The notes under the pieces: generated by a model
Told to the model about the DNA's origin: nothing
Databases searched by the model: none
Seen by the model: the letters and a program-made list of their open reading frames with translations, nothing else
Translations under genes and position numbers: made by a program
Origin: Magnetospirillum sulfuroxidans
GTDB taxonomy: Bacteria > Pseudomonadota > Alphaproteobacteria > Rhodospirillales > Magnetospirillaceae
Length of the DNA: 64,000 nucleotides
Direction: 5' to 3'
Assembly (NCBI RefSeq): GCF_018224925.1
Contig: NZ_JAGTUF010000010.1
Span: 1-64,000 of the forward strand
Shown: one piece after another, positions 18,274 through 30,749 of the stretch
How positions within the stretch are numbered: the stretch's first letter is position 1
How the letters are laid out: every line of letters starts with the position of its first letter

Positions 18274-18693
18274 TTAGCAGCCCGACAAGTGCAGGACGAC
18301 ACGGCGGCGCTGGGCCGAGGTCCGATGTTCGAAGACGTAAAGGCCCTGCCACCTGCCCAGGCCCAGGCCTCCATTCATTACCGGCACCGCCAGTTGGCTG
18401 GCGGTAAGGGCGGCGCGGATATGGGCGGGCATGTCGTCGGCCCCTTCCAGGGTATGGCGGTATAGGCGCGGATCATCGGGGACCAGCCGGGAAAAAAAGC
18501 GATCAAGATCGGCGCAGACGTCGGGATCGGCATTTTCCTGAATAAGCAGGCTGGCGGAGGTGTGCTGGATGAAGACGTTCAACACTCCCTGGGTCATGCC
18601 GGAGCGGGCGACAAAGTTAGCGGCTTGGTCGGTGAATTCGACCAAGCCGCGTCCCGGTGTCGCCACATTCAGGACGGCTTGCGCCTGTCTCAC
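18274..18693 (-). CDS. YjbQ/UPF0047 family protein
   Basis: A 139-residue member of the UPF0047 family, some of whose members have weak thiamine phosphate synthase activity. The signature FIQHTSASLLIQENADP (about 41-57) with the conserved His, and the HIRAAL and GGLGLGRWQGLYVFEHR segments are intact. The start is a GTG at 18693 whose GTGA overlaps the stop of the upstream hydrolase gene, indicating translational coupling. The physiological role of the family is not settled. Confidence 0.88.
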   Translation of the reverse strand: MRQAQAVLNVATPGRGLVEFTDQAANFVARSGMTQGVLNVFIQHTSASLLIQENADPDVCADLDRFFSRLVPDDPRLYRHTLEGADDMPAHIRAALTASQLAVPVMNGGLGLGRWQGLYVFEHRTSAQRRRVVLHLSGC

Positions 18694-19709
18694 CGATGTT
18701 CTTCCAAAAATCCGTGGACGGCTTGGAACAATTGGTGACGGTTCTTTTCCAGCAACAGCAGATGGGTGCCTTCGCCGATCAAGACATAGCGTCGGGCCGA
18801 GGTGCCGGTAAGATGCGCGAACAGCGACAGGCCCATGGCCGGCGGCGTATCGACATCCCATTCGCCTTGAATAACCAGGGTCGGGGCGGAAATGCGTTCC
18901 GGCTTCCATGCCGGTGTGCCGGCGCCCCAGGTCCTGAGCGCATCGGCGACGGCGCCATTGGGAACCTTCAAGCTCTGCTCGCCCTCGACGCCGCCGGACA
19001 GGGCGGCCAGCCAAGCCTTCTTCGCGTCATCGGCGATCAGTTCCTTGCGTTCCTTGTCCGGCAGATTTTGGCCCCAACGCCGCGAAATCTGGAACAAGGG
19101 CACCGCTCGCCACGCCCCCAATTCCTTGATGGCCTCGGGCGGGGCGGGCTCGTCGGACAGCCATGGCGGCGCATACAAGACCAGCTTGTTGATCTTGTTC
19201 GAGGCGTTGGTGGCATAAGTCCCGGCCAAGGTGGCGCCCCAGGACCAACCGACAATGGTCAGCTTATCCAGGCCGCGCCGCGACAAAATGTATTCCACCG
19301 TCTTGGAGACATCGCGCAAGGCGGCCTCGGAATCGACCAGGGGCGGTTTGCCTTCGGCGGGCTGGTTCATTTCCGCCGGCTTGCCCGAAGCGCCATAGCC
19401 GCGGATGTCCAGGGCATAGACGTCATAGCCACGGCGAGCCAAATAATCCATCCAGCTGACGCCGTTGATGGGCAGGTCGAAGGTCGAGATGCCGGGAAAA
19501 GTGGCGCCGTGCAGGAACAGCACGGTGGTTTCGGCCTTGGCGCCGTAATATTCGTCAGGATGCTTGTTGCGCAGGTGCAGACGGATGCCGTCGTCGCGGG
19601 CGTCGAATTCCAAATTCTCGGTGACAATGGCCGAGGGCGGCAGCACCTTTTGCGCCCAAGCCGGAGCGGTCACCAAGAAAGCGAATAGAAAAATCACCAA
19701 GCGCAGCAT
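18690..19709 (-). CDS. exported alpha/beta hydrolase
   Basis: A 339-residue protein with a signal peptide (cleavage near AWA-Q, residue 19). The alpha/beta hydrolase core has the nucleophile elbow GWSWG (Ser near 154), the oxyanion region FLHGATFPG near 66, a catalytic acid in GEWDVDTPP near 287 and a catalytic His in GEGTHLLL near 317. The substrate cannot be told; ester or lactone hydrolysis in the periplasm is the general expectation. The ATG has GGGGAGA upstream. It is followed by yjbQ with an overlapping start. Confidence 0.85.
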   Translation of the reverse strand: MLRLVIFLFAFLVTAPAWAQKVLPPSAIVTENLEFDARDDGIRLHLRNKHPDEYYGAKAETTVLFLHGATFPGISTFDLPINGVSWMDYLARRGYDVYALDIRGYGASGKPAEMNQPAEGKPPLVDSEAALRDVSKTVEYILSRRGLDKLTIVGWSWGATLAGTYATNASNKINKLVLYAPPWLSDEPAPPEAIKELGAWRAVPLFQISRRWGQNLPDKERKELIADDAKKAWLAALSGGVEGEQSLKVPNGAVADALRTWGAGTPAWKPERISAPTLVIQGEWDVDTPPAMGLSLFAHLTGTSARRYVLIGEGTHLLLLEKNRHQLFQAVHGFLEEHR

Positions 19710-19761
19710 GACATCTCCCCAAAACGTCAGGCGGGCATGATGGCGGTGTGATCAGATCAAG

Positions 19762-20454
19762 TCAAATATCACGGGCATAAGGGGCCGGATCGTGTAATCC
19801 GGCCTCGGCGAAGCCCTTCAGCCGCAGCTGGCAGGCATCGCAACGGCCGCAAGCATGGCCGTGGGGATCGGGATCGTAACAGCTTGAGGTCAGCCCGTAA
19901 TCGACCCCCAGGCGGCGGCCCTGGGCGATGATTTGCGCCTTGCTCAGATTGATCAGCGGGGCGTGGATGGTCAGGCGGTGACCTTCGATCCCGGCTTTGG
20001 TCGCCAGATTGGCCATGGTTTCAAAGGCCTTGATATATTCCGGCCGGCAATCGGGATAGCCGGAATAATCCACCGCGTTGACGCCGACAAAGATATCGGC
20101 GGAGCCCAGCACCTCGGCGAAGGCCAGGGCGAAGGCCAGCATGATGGTGTTGCGCGCCGGCACATAGGTGATGGGGATTTCCGCGTCCATCTGCGCTTCG
20201 TTGCGGTCCTTGGGCACGTCGATGTCGGCGGTCAGGGCCGAGCCGCCAAAGGTGCGCAGGTCGATATCGACGATGCGATGATCGGTGACGCCGGCCGCCA
20301 CGGCCACCTTGGCGGCGCATTCCAGCTCGACCTGATGGCGCTGGCCATAGCGGAACGACAAGGCGGCGCAGTCAAAGCCCTGCTCGGCGGCAAGGGCGAG
20401 GACGGTGGCGGAATCCAGTCCGCCGGACAGCAAGATGACGGCTTTGGAGCGCAT
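19762..20454 (-). CDS. queC: 7-cyano-7-deazaguanine synthase
   Basis: A 230-residue enzyme that converts 7-carboxy-7-deazaguanine to preQ0 with ATP and ammonia, for queuosine in tRNA. The PP-loop [10 protein letters not shown] is at residues 8-17. The C-terminal zinc site is seen as a Cys in SSCYDPDP plus CGRCDAC. The ATG at 20454 has TAGGACC before it, shared with the panD stop four bases upstream, and gives exact family length. No other queuosine genes are in the window. Confidence 0.96.
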   Translation of the reverse strand: MRSKAVILLSGGLDSATVLALAAEQGFDCAALSFRYGQRHQVELECAAKVAVAAGVTDHRIVDIDLRTFGGSALTADIDVPKDRNEAQMDAEIPITYVPARNTIMLAFALAFAEVLGSADIFVGVNAVDYSGYPDCRPEYIKAFETMANLATKAGIEGHRLTIHAPLINLSKAQIIAQGRRLGVDYGLTSSCYDPDPHGHACGRCDACQLRLKGFAEAGLHDPAPYARDI

Positions 20455-20458
20455 GGTC

Positions 20459-21001
20459 CTACAACGAAAAATGGGAGGCGACGAAGGTGTCGATATCGGT
20501 TTCCGACCAGCCCTTGGCCGACAATTCGGCCCGAATGGCGGCGACATTGACGTTGGGCCAAGTGTGGCAACTCTCCACCGTGTGCTTGTCAGCGTCCATG
20601 ATGCGGAAATCATAGGGCCGCTGTTCGCTTTGGAAGACGTCGTAATAAAGCACCTGATCGATCTGATTGTCGGGCAGGAAGGTCAGGATGCGCGGCTTGA
20701 GCGTATAAAGCTCCTCGGGGCCCTTGATGTAATCGGCCGAGGCGATGATCACTTCGTCGCCAAGCTGGCAGGTGCGGGCGGCGGCGCCGTTGAGGATGCA
20801 GCAGCGCGAGCCGGGCTGGCCGAAGATGACATAGGTCGAGATGCGGGCCCCGGAATTCTTGTTCCAGATTTCCACGAATTCCATGGGATAAATGCCGGCC
20901 AGGGCGCATTGCTCGGGATCAAGGGTGATCGAGCCGTGATAGTTCAAATCGGCGCTGGTGACGCGGATGCCGTGAAACTTTGCGCGGATGACCTTCATCA
21001 T
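20459..21001 (-). CDS. panD: aspartate 1-decarboxylase PanD with C-terminal extension
   Basis: The first 125 or so of 180 residues match PanD, the pyruvoyl enzyme making beta-alanine for pantothenate. The self-cleavage site G23-S24 (YHGS), Lys8 and Arg and Tyr of the ARISTY strand are all kept, as is the [18 protein letters not shown] core. A further 55-60 residues, ending in a helical [15 protein letters not shown] segment, are absent from E. coli PanD (126 residues). The start is uncertain: MMKVIRAKF at 21001 aligns with the family; an ATG at 21040 is possible. It precedes queC by four bases. Confidence 0.82.
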   Translation of the reverse strand: MMKVIRAKFHGIRVTSADLNYHGSITLDPEQCALAGIYPMEFVEIWNKNSGARISTYVIFGQPGSRCCILNGAAARTCQLGDEVIIASADYIKGPEELYTLKPRILTFLPDNQIDQVLYYDVFQSEQRPYDFRIMDADKHTVESCHTWPNVNVAAIRAELSAKGWSETDIDTFVASHFSL

Positions 21002-21094
21002 GGGGGCACCGGAGGTTGGGGCGGAACGTTCGCGGGACATAGACTAGAAATACCAGCTATGGCAATGAATTCTTGAGCGGAAAGGACATGATCA

Positions 21095-21484
21095 ATGATC
21101 GCTTCCTTGGATCATCTGGTGCTGACAGTGGCCGATATCGAGGCCAGCATCGGTTTTTACAGCACCGTTCTGGGCATGGAACGGGTCAGTTTCGCCGGTG
21201 GCCGTACCGCCTTGGCCTTTGGCCAGCAAAAAATCAATCTGCATCTCAAGGGGCATGAATTCGAGCCCAAGGCCAAAGTGCCGCAACCCGGTTCCGCCGA
21301 TCTGTGCTTTGTCGCCGCGGTGCCATTGACGGCGGTCCAGGCGCGCTTGGCCGCCCATGCCATTGCCATCGAAGCAGGGCCGGTGGCTCGTACCGGGGCG
21401 GTGGGGCCGATCATGTCGGTCTATGTGCGCGATCCCGATGATAATTTGATCGAGATTTCCTCCTATGCATTAGAAAGCGATTGA
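21095..21484 (+). CDS. VOC (glyoxalase-like) family protein
   Basis: A 129-residue single-domain vicinal-oxygen-chelate protein. The opening IASLDHLVLTVADIEASIGF and closing MSVYVRDPDDNLIEIS are typical; His7, His55 or so and Glu near 123 are candidate metal ligands. It resembles the GLOD5/YaeR group, whose substrates are mostly unknown. The ATG at 21095 has AAAGGA upstream. It is divergent from panD. Confidence 0.85.
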   Translation: MIASLDHLVLTVADIEASIGFYSTVLGMERVSFAGGRTALAFGQQKINLHLKGHEFEPKAKVPQPGSADLCFVAAVPLTAVQARLAAHAIAIEAGPVARTGAVGPIMSVYVRDPDDNLIEISSYALESD

Positions 21485-21548
21485 TTTCACGACTCGGGCG
21501 AATCAGTATTTCGCGGTTAAGGCTTCCCCTGACCACGAGATATCGCCC

Positions 21549-22193
21549 ATGGACGCGCAAAAGCTTGCCAAGGTCTTGGCCATGGCCGCCTCGGACAATG
21601 AAACCGAGGCTCTGCACGCTTTGCGCACCGCCCGGCGGCTGCTGGAGGGCCAGGGCAGCGATTTCGTCGAACTGGCCGAGCGTCTGGCCAGTCGGGACGG
21701 CAAGGCCGAGGCGCTGGAAGACGCGGTTTTCGATCTGCGCAACGAAATCCGTCAGCTGCGGGCCGAGAACGAGCGGCTGCGCCAAGGCCGTCCGGCGGTC
21801 AGCCCGACGGCGGAACCGCCCCGTTTGCCCGATGCCGCCCGCACCGCCGCCGAGATGATTCGCTTGCAAGCGGAACTGGATGGCGTCCGCGCTGAAATGC
21901 TGCGGGTTCAGGCGCATGAAGCGACAGTGCAGGAACAATTCCGCCAAGCCTTGGCCGCGGCGGGGGATTTGGGCCTGCGCCTGTCCGAGGCGGACAGCCG
22001 GCGCATGCGTCTGGAAGCGGAGAACCGCCGTCTCAGCCATGCCAATCATGGCTTGAAGGTGGAACTGGCGGAAGCCCAGGCCCTGCGGTCAATGCCGGTT
22101 CCCTTGGCTGCCCAAGGCGTAAAGCCGGCGCATAATCCGGGGAAAAAGGCGGGTATATCCGCCAAAGGGCGAGGGCAATACGCTCTTTTTTAA
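21549..22193 (+). CDS. coiled-coil hypothetical protein
   Basis: A 214-residue protein dominated by heptad-rich helices at about 50-80 and 95-180, separated by a Pro-rich hinge near 82-95, with a basic disordered tail. The N-terminal 40 residues (AQKLAKVLAMAASDNETEA...) resemble a small helical module seen in other alphaproteobacterial coiled-coil proteins. No enzyme motif or membrane segment is present. Function unknown; a structural or scaffolding role is only a guess. Confidence 0.68.
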   Translation: MDAQKLAKVLAMAASDNETEALHALRTARRLLEGQGSDFVELAERLASRDGKAEALEDAVFDLRNEIRQLRAENERLRQGRPAVSPTAEPPRLPDAARTAAEMIRLQAELDGVRAEMLRVQAHEATVQEQFRQALAAAGDLGLRLSEADSRRMRLEAENRRLSHANHGLKVELAEAQALRSMPVPLAAQGVKPAHNPGKKAGISAKGRGQYALF

Positions 22194-22316
22194 GCCGTAT
22201 TAATCCCAAAGTGCATCCTACATGCCGGTTTATTTCTGCTAATTTCACCGCGTTATGAAGCGTCATTGAGCCGAATGGGTTTCGGCTTTGGCCGCAGGAT
22301 GCATGTGGAGGATAGG

Positions 22317-24812
22317 ATGGCTTTGTTGACCTGGAGCGGCGAGCTCAGTGTCGGCGTTTCCGCTTTGGATGACGACCATCGTCATCTGGTCGATCTGATC
22401 AACGAGATGAGCGCGGCCATCGACAACCGGCGTGGGGCCCAAGTGGTCGGCTCGGTGCTCGGGCGGCTCGGCCAGCATGTGGCGGATCATTTCGCCCGCG
22501 AGGAAAGCCTGCTGCACGCCAGCCACTATCCCGAAGCCGATGATCATGCCCAGCAACATGCCGCGACCATCACCCGCCTGCGTGAATTACAAGCGCTGGC
22601 CGCCGAGGATGACACCAAGGCCGCCCATGCGGTGTTGGACTTCCTGAAGGCTTGGTTCATCAATCACGTGGTCGGCAATGACCTGAAATTGCGCGATTTT
22701 TTCCGCGAAAAGGGGGTTGCCGACATCGGTGGCGGCGCGCGGCCGGGGGTGCTGGCGCGGTTGGCGGCCCGCACCGATTTTCTGTCGCTCAAGACGCGTA
22801 TCATGATCGTGGCCGGGGCGCCGCTGGTGGTTATCGCCATCTTGGTGCTGATCAATCTGGTCGGGGCGCTGGACAAGGTCGGGCGGCAGAAAAACATCAT
22901 CAACCTCGCCCAGTTCAGCACCGTCAGTTCGGCGCTGATCCACGAAATGCAAAAGGAACGCGGCGCCTCGGCCTTATTTTTGGGCAGCAAGGGAACGCAG
23001 TTCGGGACCGAACTGGCGGCGCAGCGGCAAACCACCGATGGCCGTTTGGCGGTATTCCGCGATGCTGCCCGCACCATGGTGACGATGCTGTCGGGCGTCG
23101 AGGCCGAACGCTTGGCGCGCGCGGTCGCCGATCTCGATAAATTGGCCGACATGCGCAAGGGCACCGATGGTCAAACCCTGCCGGTGCCGCAGGTGTTGGG
23201 CTATTACACCGGGGCCATCGGCAATCAGCTTGGGGTGGTTGAAGCCATGAGCCATCTGGCCAATGACGCCGAAATGGCCATGACCCTGAACGCCTATACG
23301 GCGATCTTGAACGCCAAGGAACGCGCCGGGCAGGAGCGGGCCACCGGTTCCGCCGGTTTCGCCGCCGGCACGTTCTCGCCGCCCTTGCATCGGCGGCTGA
23401 ATGAATTGGGAGCCGAGCAAACGGCCTTCTTGCATGTGTTTCGCACGACAGCCGGGGCCGCCGCCCTCGCCGCCTTGGACCGCGCCCAGGCCGACGAATC
23501 GGAAAAAAAGGTGGGCGAATGGCGCCGTGTCGCCAGTGACAGCCCGTTCACCGGCACGCTGAATGACATCAAGGCCCCGGATTGGTTCAAGCTGACCACC
23601 CGGCGCATCGACCAGATGAAATTGGTCGAAGACGCCGTCGCCGGTGAATTGATGGATCATGCCCGTCTTACCTTGGGGCGGCTGGTGTCGTCGGCGTGGT
23701 GGCAGGCGGGGGTGCTGGTGGCCTTGGTCGGTCTGTCGGCGCTGATGAGCACGCTGATCGTCGCCGGTCTGGTGCCGCCGCTGCTGGCGGCGCGTCAAGC
23801 CACCGCCCGCCTGGCCGAAGGCGACCGCACGGTCGAGATTCCCGGTCAGCACTTGCGGGACGAATTGGGCGAATTGGCCCGCGCCATCCAATTCTTCAAG
23901 GAACGCCTGATCAGTGCCGAATTGATGAGCGCCAGCAGCAATGTCGACAGTCAAACCCGCATCGAGGCCATGCTGCGCAAAGAGCAGGCGGTGTCTCAAT
24001 TTGACGAGCGCATGGCCAAATTCGTGGAAGAGGTGGGGGAAAGCGCTCAATCCCTGATGGTTTCCGCCGGCACCATGACGGAAGTGGCGTCGGAAACCGC
24101 GGCGCGCAGCGACGATGTGGCCCATGCCGCCACGGACACCTCGCAGCGGGTGCAATCCACCGCCGCCGCCACCGAGGAACTGGCCGCCTCCATCCGCGAG
24201 ATCGCCCGTCAGGTCCAGACCCAGGCCAATGCCACGCGGGAAGCGGTGGACCAGGCCAAGGCCAGCAATGCCCAGGTGGATGGTTTGCGCCATTCGGCCG
24301 AACGCATCGGCGAAGTGGTGCAGTTGATCCAGACCATCGCCAGCCAGACCAATCTGCTGGCGCTGAACGCGACGATCGAGGCGGCACGGGCCGGAGATGC
24401 CGGCAAAGGCTTCGCCGTGGTCGCCAATGAGGTGAAATCCCTGGCCAACCAGACCGCCAAGGCCACCGACGAAATCATCGACCAAGTAGGCGCCATCCAA
24501 GCGGCGACCCGCACTTCGGTCGAGGCCATTCGCGCCATCACCGAGCGCATCACCGGAATCGACGAAATTTCCGCCGCCGTCGCCGCCGCTGTCGAGGAAC
24601 AAGAAGCCGCCACGGCCGAGATCAGCCGCAATGTGCAGGAGACCTCGCTGTCCACCGATCAGGTCAGCGCCAATATCGGCGAGGTTCTGCACGCCACGCA
24701 ACGGGCGGAAGCGGCGGCGAAAGAGGTGTCGGCGGCGGCCGAAACGCTTGGGGGGCACACCGAGATGTTGCGCGGCGAAGTGCGCAAGTTCCTGGCCGAG
24801 GTCCGCTCTTGA
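22317..24812 (+). CDS. methyl-accepting chemotaxis protein with N-terminal hemerythrin and periplasmic NIT domain
   Basis: An 831-residue chemoreceptor with an unusual order. Residues 1-130 form a bacteriohemerythrin with all di-iron ligands: H21, H58, E62, H77, H81, H117 and D122. TM1 is at about 162-184, a nitrate/nitrite-sensing (NIT) type domain fills about 190-455, TM2 is at about 461-484, then HAMP (about 485-540) and an MCP signalling domain with the [17 protein letters not shown] hairpin. The ATG at 22317 has GGAGGATAGG upstream. It probably couples cytoplasmic oxygen or redox state and an extracytoplasmic anion signal to CheA. No che genes are adjacent. Confidence 0.88.
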   Translation: MALLTWSGELSVGVSALDDDHRHLVDLINEMSAAIDNRRGAQVVGSVLGRLGQHVADHFAREESLLHASHYPEADDHAQQHAATITRLRELQALAAEDDTKAAHAVLDFLKAWFINHVVGNDLKLRDFFREKGVADIGGGARPGVLARLAARTDFLSLKTRIMIVAGAPLVVIAILVLINLVGALDKVGRQKNIINLAQFSTVSSALIHEMQKERGASALFLGSKGTQFGTELAAQRQTTDGRLAVFRDAARTMVTMLSGVEAERLARAVADLDKLADMRKGTDGQTLPVPQVLGYYTGAIGNQLGVVEAMSHLANDAEMAMTLNAYTAILNAKERAGQERATGSAGFAAGTFSPPLHRRLNELGAEQTAFLHVFRTTAGAAALAALDRAQADESEKKVGEWRRVASDSPFTGTLNDIKAPDWFKLTTRRIDQMKLVEDAVAGELMDHARLTLGRLVSSAWWQAGVLVALVGLSALMSTLIVAGLVPPLLAARQATARLAEGDRTVEIPGQHLRDELGELARAIQFFKERLISAELMSASSNVDSQTRIEAMLRKEQAVSQFDERMAKFVEEVGESAQSLMVSAGTMTEVASETAARSDDVAHAATDTSQRVQSTAAATEELAASIREIARQVQTQANATREAVDQAKASNAQVDGLRHSAERIGEVVQLIQTIASQTNLLALNATIEAARAGDAGKGFAVVANEVKSLANQTAKATDEIIDQVGAIQAATRTSVEAIRAITERITGIDEISAAVAAAVEEQEAATAEISRNVQETSLSTDQVSANIGEVLHATQRAEAAAKEVSAAAETLGGHTEMLRGEVRKFLAEVRS

Positions 24813-24861
24813 AGACGGGCGGGGCTGGACTCGTCCCGCTCCGCCCCCATATAACCGGATC

Positions 24862-25704
24862 ATGACTGACATCAACGGCCTCCCCTTTTTGAAGATGCAT
24901 GGCTTGGGCAACGATTTCGTTGTTCTGGACGTGCGCGATTCGGGCTTTGCCCTGACCTCGGACAGGGCGCGGGCCATCGCCGACCGCCGCACCGGCATCG
25001 GCTGCGATCAGGTGGTGGTGATTGAGCCGGCGCGCTCCAATCTGTCCGACGCCTGGATGAGTTTGTGGAACGCCGACGGCTCGGAAACCGCGGCCTGCGG
25101 CAACGCCACACGCTGCGTCGCCTGGTTGCTGATGCAGGCGGCCGGCATCGACCGGGTGGTCATCGAAACCAAGGCGGGATTGCTGGATGCCGAAAGCCGG
25201 GGCGGGCGCATGGTCGCCGTCGACATGGGGCCGGCGCGGCTGGATTGGCGCGAATTGCCGCTGGCCAAGGCGGTGGATACGCTGAATCTGGGCATTGGCC
25301 TGGGGGCGCTGCAAAATCCGGTGGGGGTCAGCATGGGCAACCCTCATGCGGTGTTCTTCGTCGATGACGTCGCCGCCATCGACCTGGCGGTGCTGGGGCC
25401 GGTGCTGGAACATCACGACATCTTCCCCGAACGCGCCAACATCGAAGCGGCGCAAGTGCTTGGCCCTGATCGCATCCGCATGCGGGTGTGGGAACGCGGC
25501 ACCGGCATCACCAGCGCCTGTGGCACCGGCGCGTGCGCCACCCTGGTGGCGGCGGCGCGGCGCGGACTGACCGGGCGCAAGGCCGATGTGGTGCTGGATG
25601 GCGGGGCGCTGACCATCGAATGGCTGCCCGACGATCATGTGTTGATGACCGGCCCGGTGGCGCTGGTGGCCGAGGGACGGCTGGATTCCAGTTTGCTGTC
25701 ATGA
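24862..25704 (+). CDS. dapF: diaminopimelate epimerase
   Basis: A 280-residue PLP-independent epimerase converting LL- to meso-diaminopimelate for lysine and peptidoglycan. The two catalytic cysteines are in ACGNATRC (Cys79) and SACGTGACA (near 220). The N-terminal FLKMHGLGNDFVV is the family start, fixing the ATG at 24862. It overlaps mtaB by ATGA; the same dapF-mtaB-ftsY order occurs in other alphaproteobacteria. Confidence 0.97.
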   Translation: MTDINGLPFLKMHGLGNDFVVLDVRDSGFALTSDRARAIADRRTGIGCDQVVVIEPARSNLSDAWMSLWNADGSETAACGNATRCVAWLLMQAAGIDRVVIETKAGLLDAESRGGRMVAVDMGPARLDWRELPLAKAVDTLNLGIGLGALQNPVGVSMGNPHAVFFVDDVAAIDLAVLGPVLEHHDIFPERANIEAAQVLGPDRIRMRVWERGTGITSACGTGACATLVAAARRGLTGRKADVVLDGGALTIEWLPDDHVLMTGPVALVAEGRLDSSLLS

Positions 25705-26951
25705 CCGCGCCGCCCAAGATCGTCACCTTCGGCTGTCGCCTCAACGCCTATGAATCCGAGGTCATGCGCGAACACGCCAAGGCCATCGAAGGCGGCGTCG
25801 AGACGGTGATCGTCAACACCTGCGCCGTCACCGCCGAGGCCGAGCGTCAGGCCCGGCAGACCATCCGCAAACTGCGCCGCGACCACCCTAACGCCCGCAT
25901 CGTCGTCACCGGCTGTGCCGCCCAGGTCGCCCCCGACAAGTTCGCCGCCATGGCCGAGGTCGATCAGGTGCTGGGCAATGCCGAGAAGATGCGGCCGACC
26001 ATCTTCACCGCCCCGCCTGAAGATCGCATCGTCGTCGCCGACATCATGACGGTGCGCGAAACCGCCGCGCATCTGGTCTCTGGCTTTGATGGCCGGGCAC
26101 GGGCGTTTGTCGAGGTGCAGACCGGCTGCGATCATCGCTGCACCTTCTGCATCATCCCGTTCGGGCGCGGCAACAACCGCTCGGTCCCCATGGGCCGCAT
26201 CGTCGATCAGGTGCGGGCGCTGGTCGGCCAAGGCTTCGCCGAAGTGGTGTTCACCGGCGTCGACATCACCGCCTATGGCGGCGATCTGCCCGGTACGCCC
26301 AGCCTGGGGCAGATGGCCCGGCGATTGCTGGCGCAAGTGCCCGATTTGCCGCGCCTGCGGCTGTCGTCGCTGGACCCGGTGGAAGTGGATGACGATCTGT
26401 TGCGGCTGGTGGCGGAAGAACCCCGGCTGATGCCGCATTTTCATCTGTCGGCCCAGGCCGGCGACGACATGGTGTTGAAACGCATGAAGCGCCGCCATGG
26501 GCGCGCCGACGTCATTGCCTTGGCCGCCCGTCTGCGCGATCTGCGCCCGGACATCGCCTTGGGGGCCGACATCATCACCGGCTTTCCCACCGAGGATGAA
26601 GCGATGTTCCAGCGCTCGCTCGATCTGGTCGACGAGGCGGGGCTGACCCATCTGCACGTCTTCCCCTATAGTTCGCGTCCCGGCACCCCGGCGGCGCGGA
26701 TGCCGAAAGTTCCCGGCGACGTGGTCAAGGAACGCGCCGCCCGCTTGCGGACCAAGGGGCAGGCGGCCATGGACGCTTTCGTCGATTCGCGTCTGGGCAA
26801 GACCGCCAGCGTGCTGGTGGAAAAGGACGGCCAGGGCTTTTGCCAGCATTATCTGCCGGTCCGTCTCACCGCCGCCGCCGCCGAAGGCGCCGTCATGCCG
26901 GTGCGGATCAGCGGCCGCGATGGCGCCGTGCTGGTGGGGTCGCCGATTTAA
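25701..26951 (+). CDS. mtaB: tRNA t6A37 methylthiotransferase MtaB
   Basis: A 416-residue radical-SAM enzyme that adds a methylthio group to t6A37 of tRNAs, giving ms2t6A. The N-terminal domain has the three cluster cysteines in FGCRLN, NTCAVT and TGCAAQ; the radical-SAM motif CDHRCTFC follows near residue 146, and a TRAM-like C-terminus ends the protein. The ATG overlaps the dapF stop (ATGA). Confidence 0.93.
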   Translation: MTAPPKIVTFGCRLNAYESEVMREHAKAIEGGVETVIVNTCAVTAEAERQARQTIRKLRRDHPNARIVVTGCAAQVAPDKFAAMAEVDQVLGNAEKMRPTIFTAPPEDRIVVADIMTVRETAAHLVSGFDGRARAFVEVQTGCDHRCTFCIIPFGRGNNRSVPMGRIVDQVRALVGQGFAEVVFTGVDITAYGGDLPGTPSLGQMARRLLAQVPDLPRLRLSSLDPVEVDDDLLRLVAEEPRLMPHFHLSAQAGDDMVLKRMKRRHGRADVIALAARLRDLRPDIALGADIITGFPTEDEAMFQRSLDLVDEAGLTHLHVFPYSSRPGTPAARMPKVPGDVVKERAARLRTKGQAAMDAFVDSRLGKTASVLVEKDGQGFCQHYLPVRLTAAAAEGAVMPVRISGRDGAVLVGSPI

Positions 26952-27059
26952 TCGGCGGAACCGTGCCGCTGTCGTGCGCCGCTGCCGGGCTTGACCCGAT
27001 GCTCTTCGCGGTGCCACAAGGGACGGCGTTCACATAAGATTTGCAAAAAGGACCAGGGC

Positions 27060-28130
27060 ATGAGCGGCAAGGGATTGTTCGGCAGATTGTTCGGCGGCAA
27101 ATCGGACCCGGTGGCGAATGAAGCCGATGCCGTGGCGGTGCCGCCTGTCGATGCCCCGGAAGACGTGGTCATCGCCGACGATCCCCGTCCGGCTGAAATC
27201 GTCGCCGAGGCGCCGCAATCCTGGTTGAGCCGCCTCAAGGGCGGTCTCAGCAAATCCTCCTCCAAGCTGACCACCGGGCTGGGCGACCTGTTCACCAAGC
27301 GCAAGCTTGACGACGCGGCCTTGGAGGATCTGGAGGATTTGCTGATCACCACCGATCTGGGGGTCGGGGCGGCATCGCGCGTCACCAAGCGTCTGGCCAA
27401 AAGCCGGTTTGGTCAAGACGTCGGCGCCGAGGAGATCAAACAGGTGCTGGCCGAGGAAGTGGCGCAGATCCTGGCCCCGGTCGCCAAGCCGCTGGAACCG
27501 GCCTGTGTCGCCCGCCCGCATGTGGTGCTGGTGGTCGGCGTCAATGGTTCGGGCAAGACCACCACCATCGGCAAGATGGCCAAGCATTTCAAGGATCAGG
27601 GCAAGCAGGTGGCCTTGGCCGCCGGCGATACCTTCCGCGCCGCCGCCGTCGAGCAATTGAAGGTGTGGGGCGAACGGACCAATTGTCCGGTTTTCGCCCG
27701 CGACACCGGCGCCGACGCCGCCGGCCTGGTGTTTGACGCCATGGCCGAATCGGCGGGGCGCGGCGACGATCTTTTGTTCATCGACACCGCCGGCCGCCTG
27801 CAGAACAAGGCCGATCTGATGGAAGAGCTGCGCAAGGTGGTGCGGGTGATCAAAAAGCAAGACGAGACCGCCCCCCATGACGTGCTGCTGGTCCTGGACG
27901 CGACGGTGGGCCAGAACGCCCATTCCCAGGTCGAGGTGTTCAAGGACATGGTCGACGTCACCGGCTTGATCTTGACCAAATTGGATGGCACGGCGCGGGG
28001 CGGCGTGCTGGTCGCCTTGGCGGAAAAATTCGCCCTGCCGGTTCATGCCATCGGAATCGGCGAAAAGGTCGAGGATTTGCGTCCCTTCGACGCCACCGCC
28101 TTCGCCCGCTCCCTGGTTGGGTTGGATTAA
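27060..28130 (+). CDS. ftsY: signal recognition particle receptor FtsY
   Basis: A 356-residue SRP GTPase that docks ribosome-nascent-chain complexes at the membrane. A short acidic N-terminal region (about 1-60) precedes the NG domain: GVNGSGKTTTIGKM (G1, near 160), AAGDTFRAAAVEQL, DTAGRLQNK (G3) and TKLDGTARGG (G4). The ATG at 27060 (MSGKGLFGRLF) gives the membrane-binding amphipathic start typical of the family. It lies 108 bases after mtaB. Confidence 0.96.
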   Translation: MSGKGLFGRLFGGKSDPVANEADAVAVPPVDAPEDVVIADDPRPAEIVAEAPQSWLSRLKGGLSKSSSKLTTGLGDLFTKRKLDDAALEDLEDLLITTDLGVGAASRVTKRLAKSRFGQDVGAEEIKQVLAEEVAQILAPVAKPLEPACVARPHVVLVVGVNGSGKTTTIGKMAKHFKDQGKQVALAAGDTFRAAAVEQLKVWGERTNCPVFARDTGADAAGLVFDAMAESAGRGDDLLFIDTAGRLQNKADLMEELRKVVRVIKKQDETAPHDVLLVLDATVGQNAHSQVEVFKDMVDVTGLILTKLDGTARGGVLVALAEKFALPVHAIGIGEKVEDLRPFDATAFARSLVGLD

Positions 28131-29417
<1,287 letters not shown>

Positions 29418-29425
29418 GTCTGGTG

Positions 29426-29464
29426 CCTGCCCGTGAAATCCAGTCCCTGGGTTTCACGGGCAGG
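29426..29464 (+). other. perfect 13-bp hairpin between mdh and sucC
   Basis: CCTGCCCGTGAAA (29426-29438) pairs perfectly with TTTCACGGGCAGG (29452-29464). No T-run follows, so it is not a standard terminator. It lies nine bases after the mdh stop and may protect the mdh 3' end or allow partial readthrough to sucC. Confidence 0.6.
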
Positions 29465-29551
29465 GGTGCCGATTGATCGAATTGCGCGGTGAACTGAAAT
29501 CTCGTCCATGCGGCGAAATCTCAAAACGTCACGCTAGGGGAGCGTAAATCC

Positions 29552-30748
<1,197 letters not shown>

Positions 30749-30749
30749 C

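Noticed and set aside
22974-24998. 674-codon frame opposite the chemoreceptor
   Set aside because: Shadow of a strongly supported plus-strand gene.
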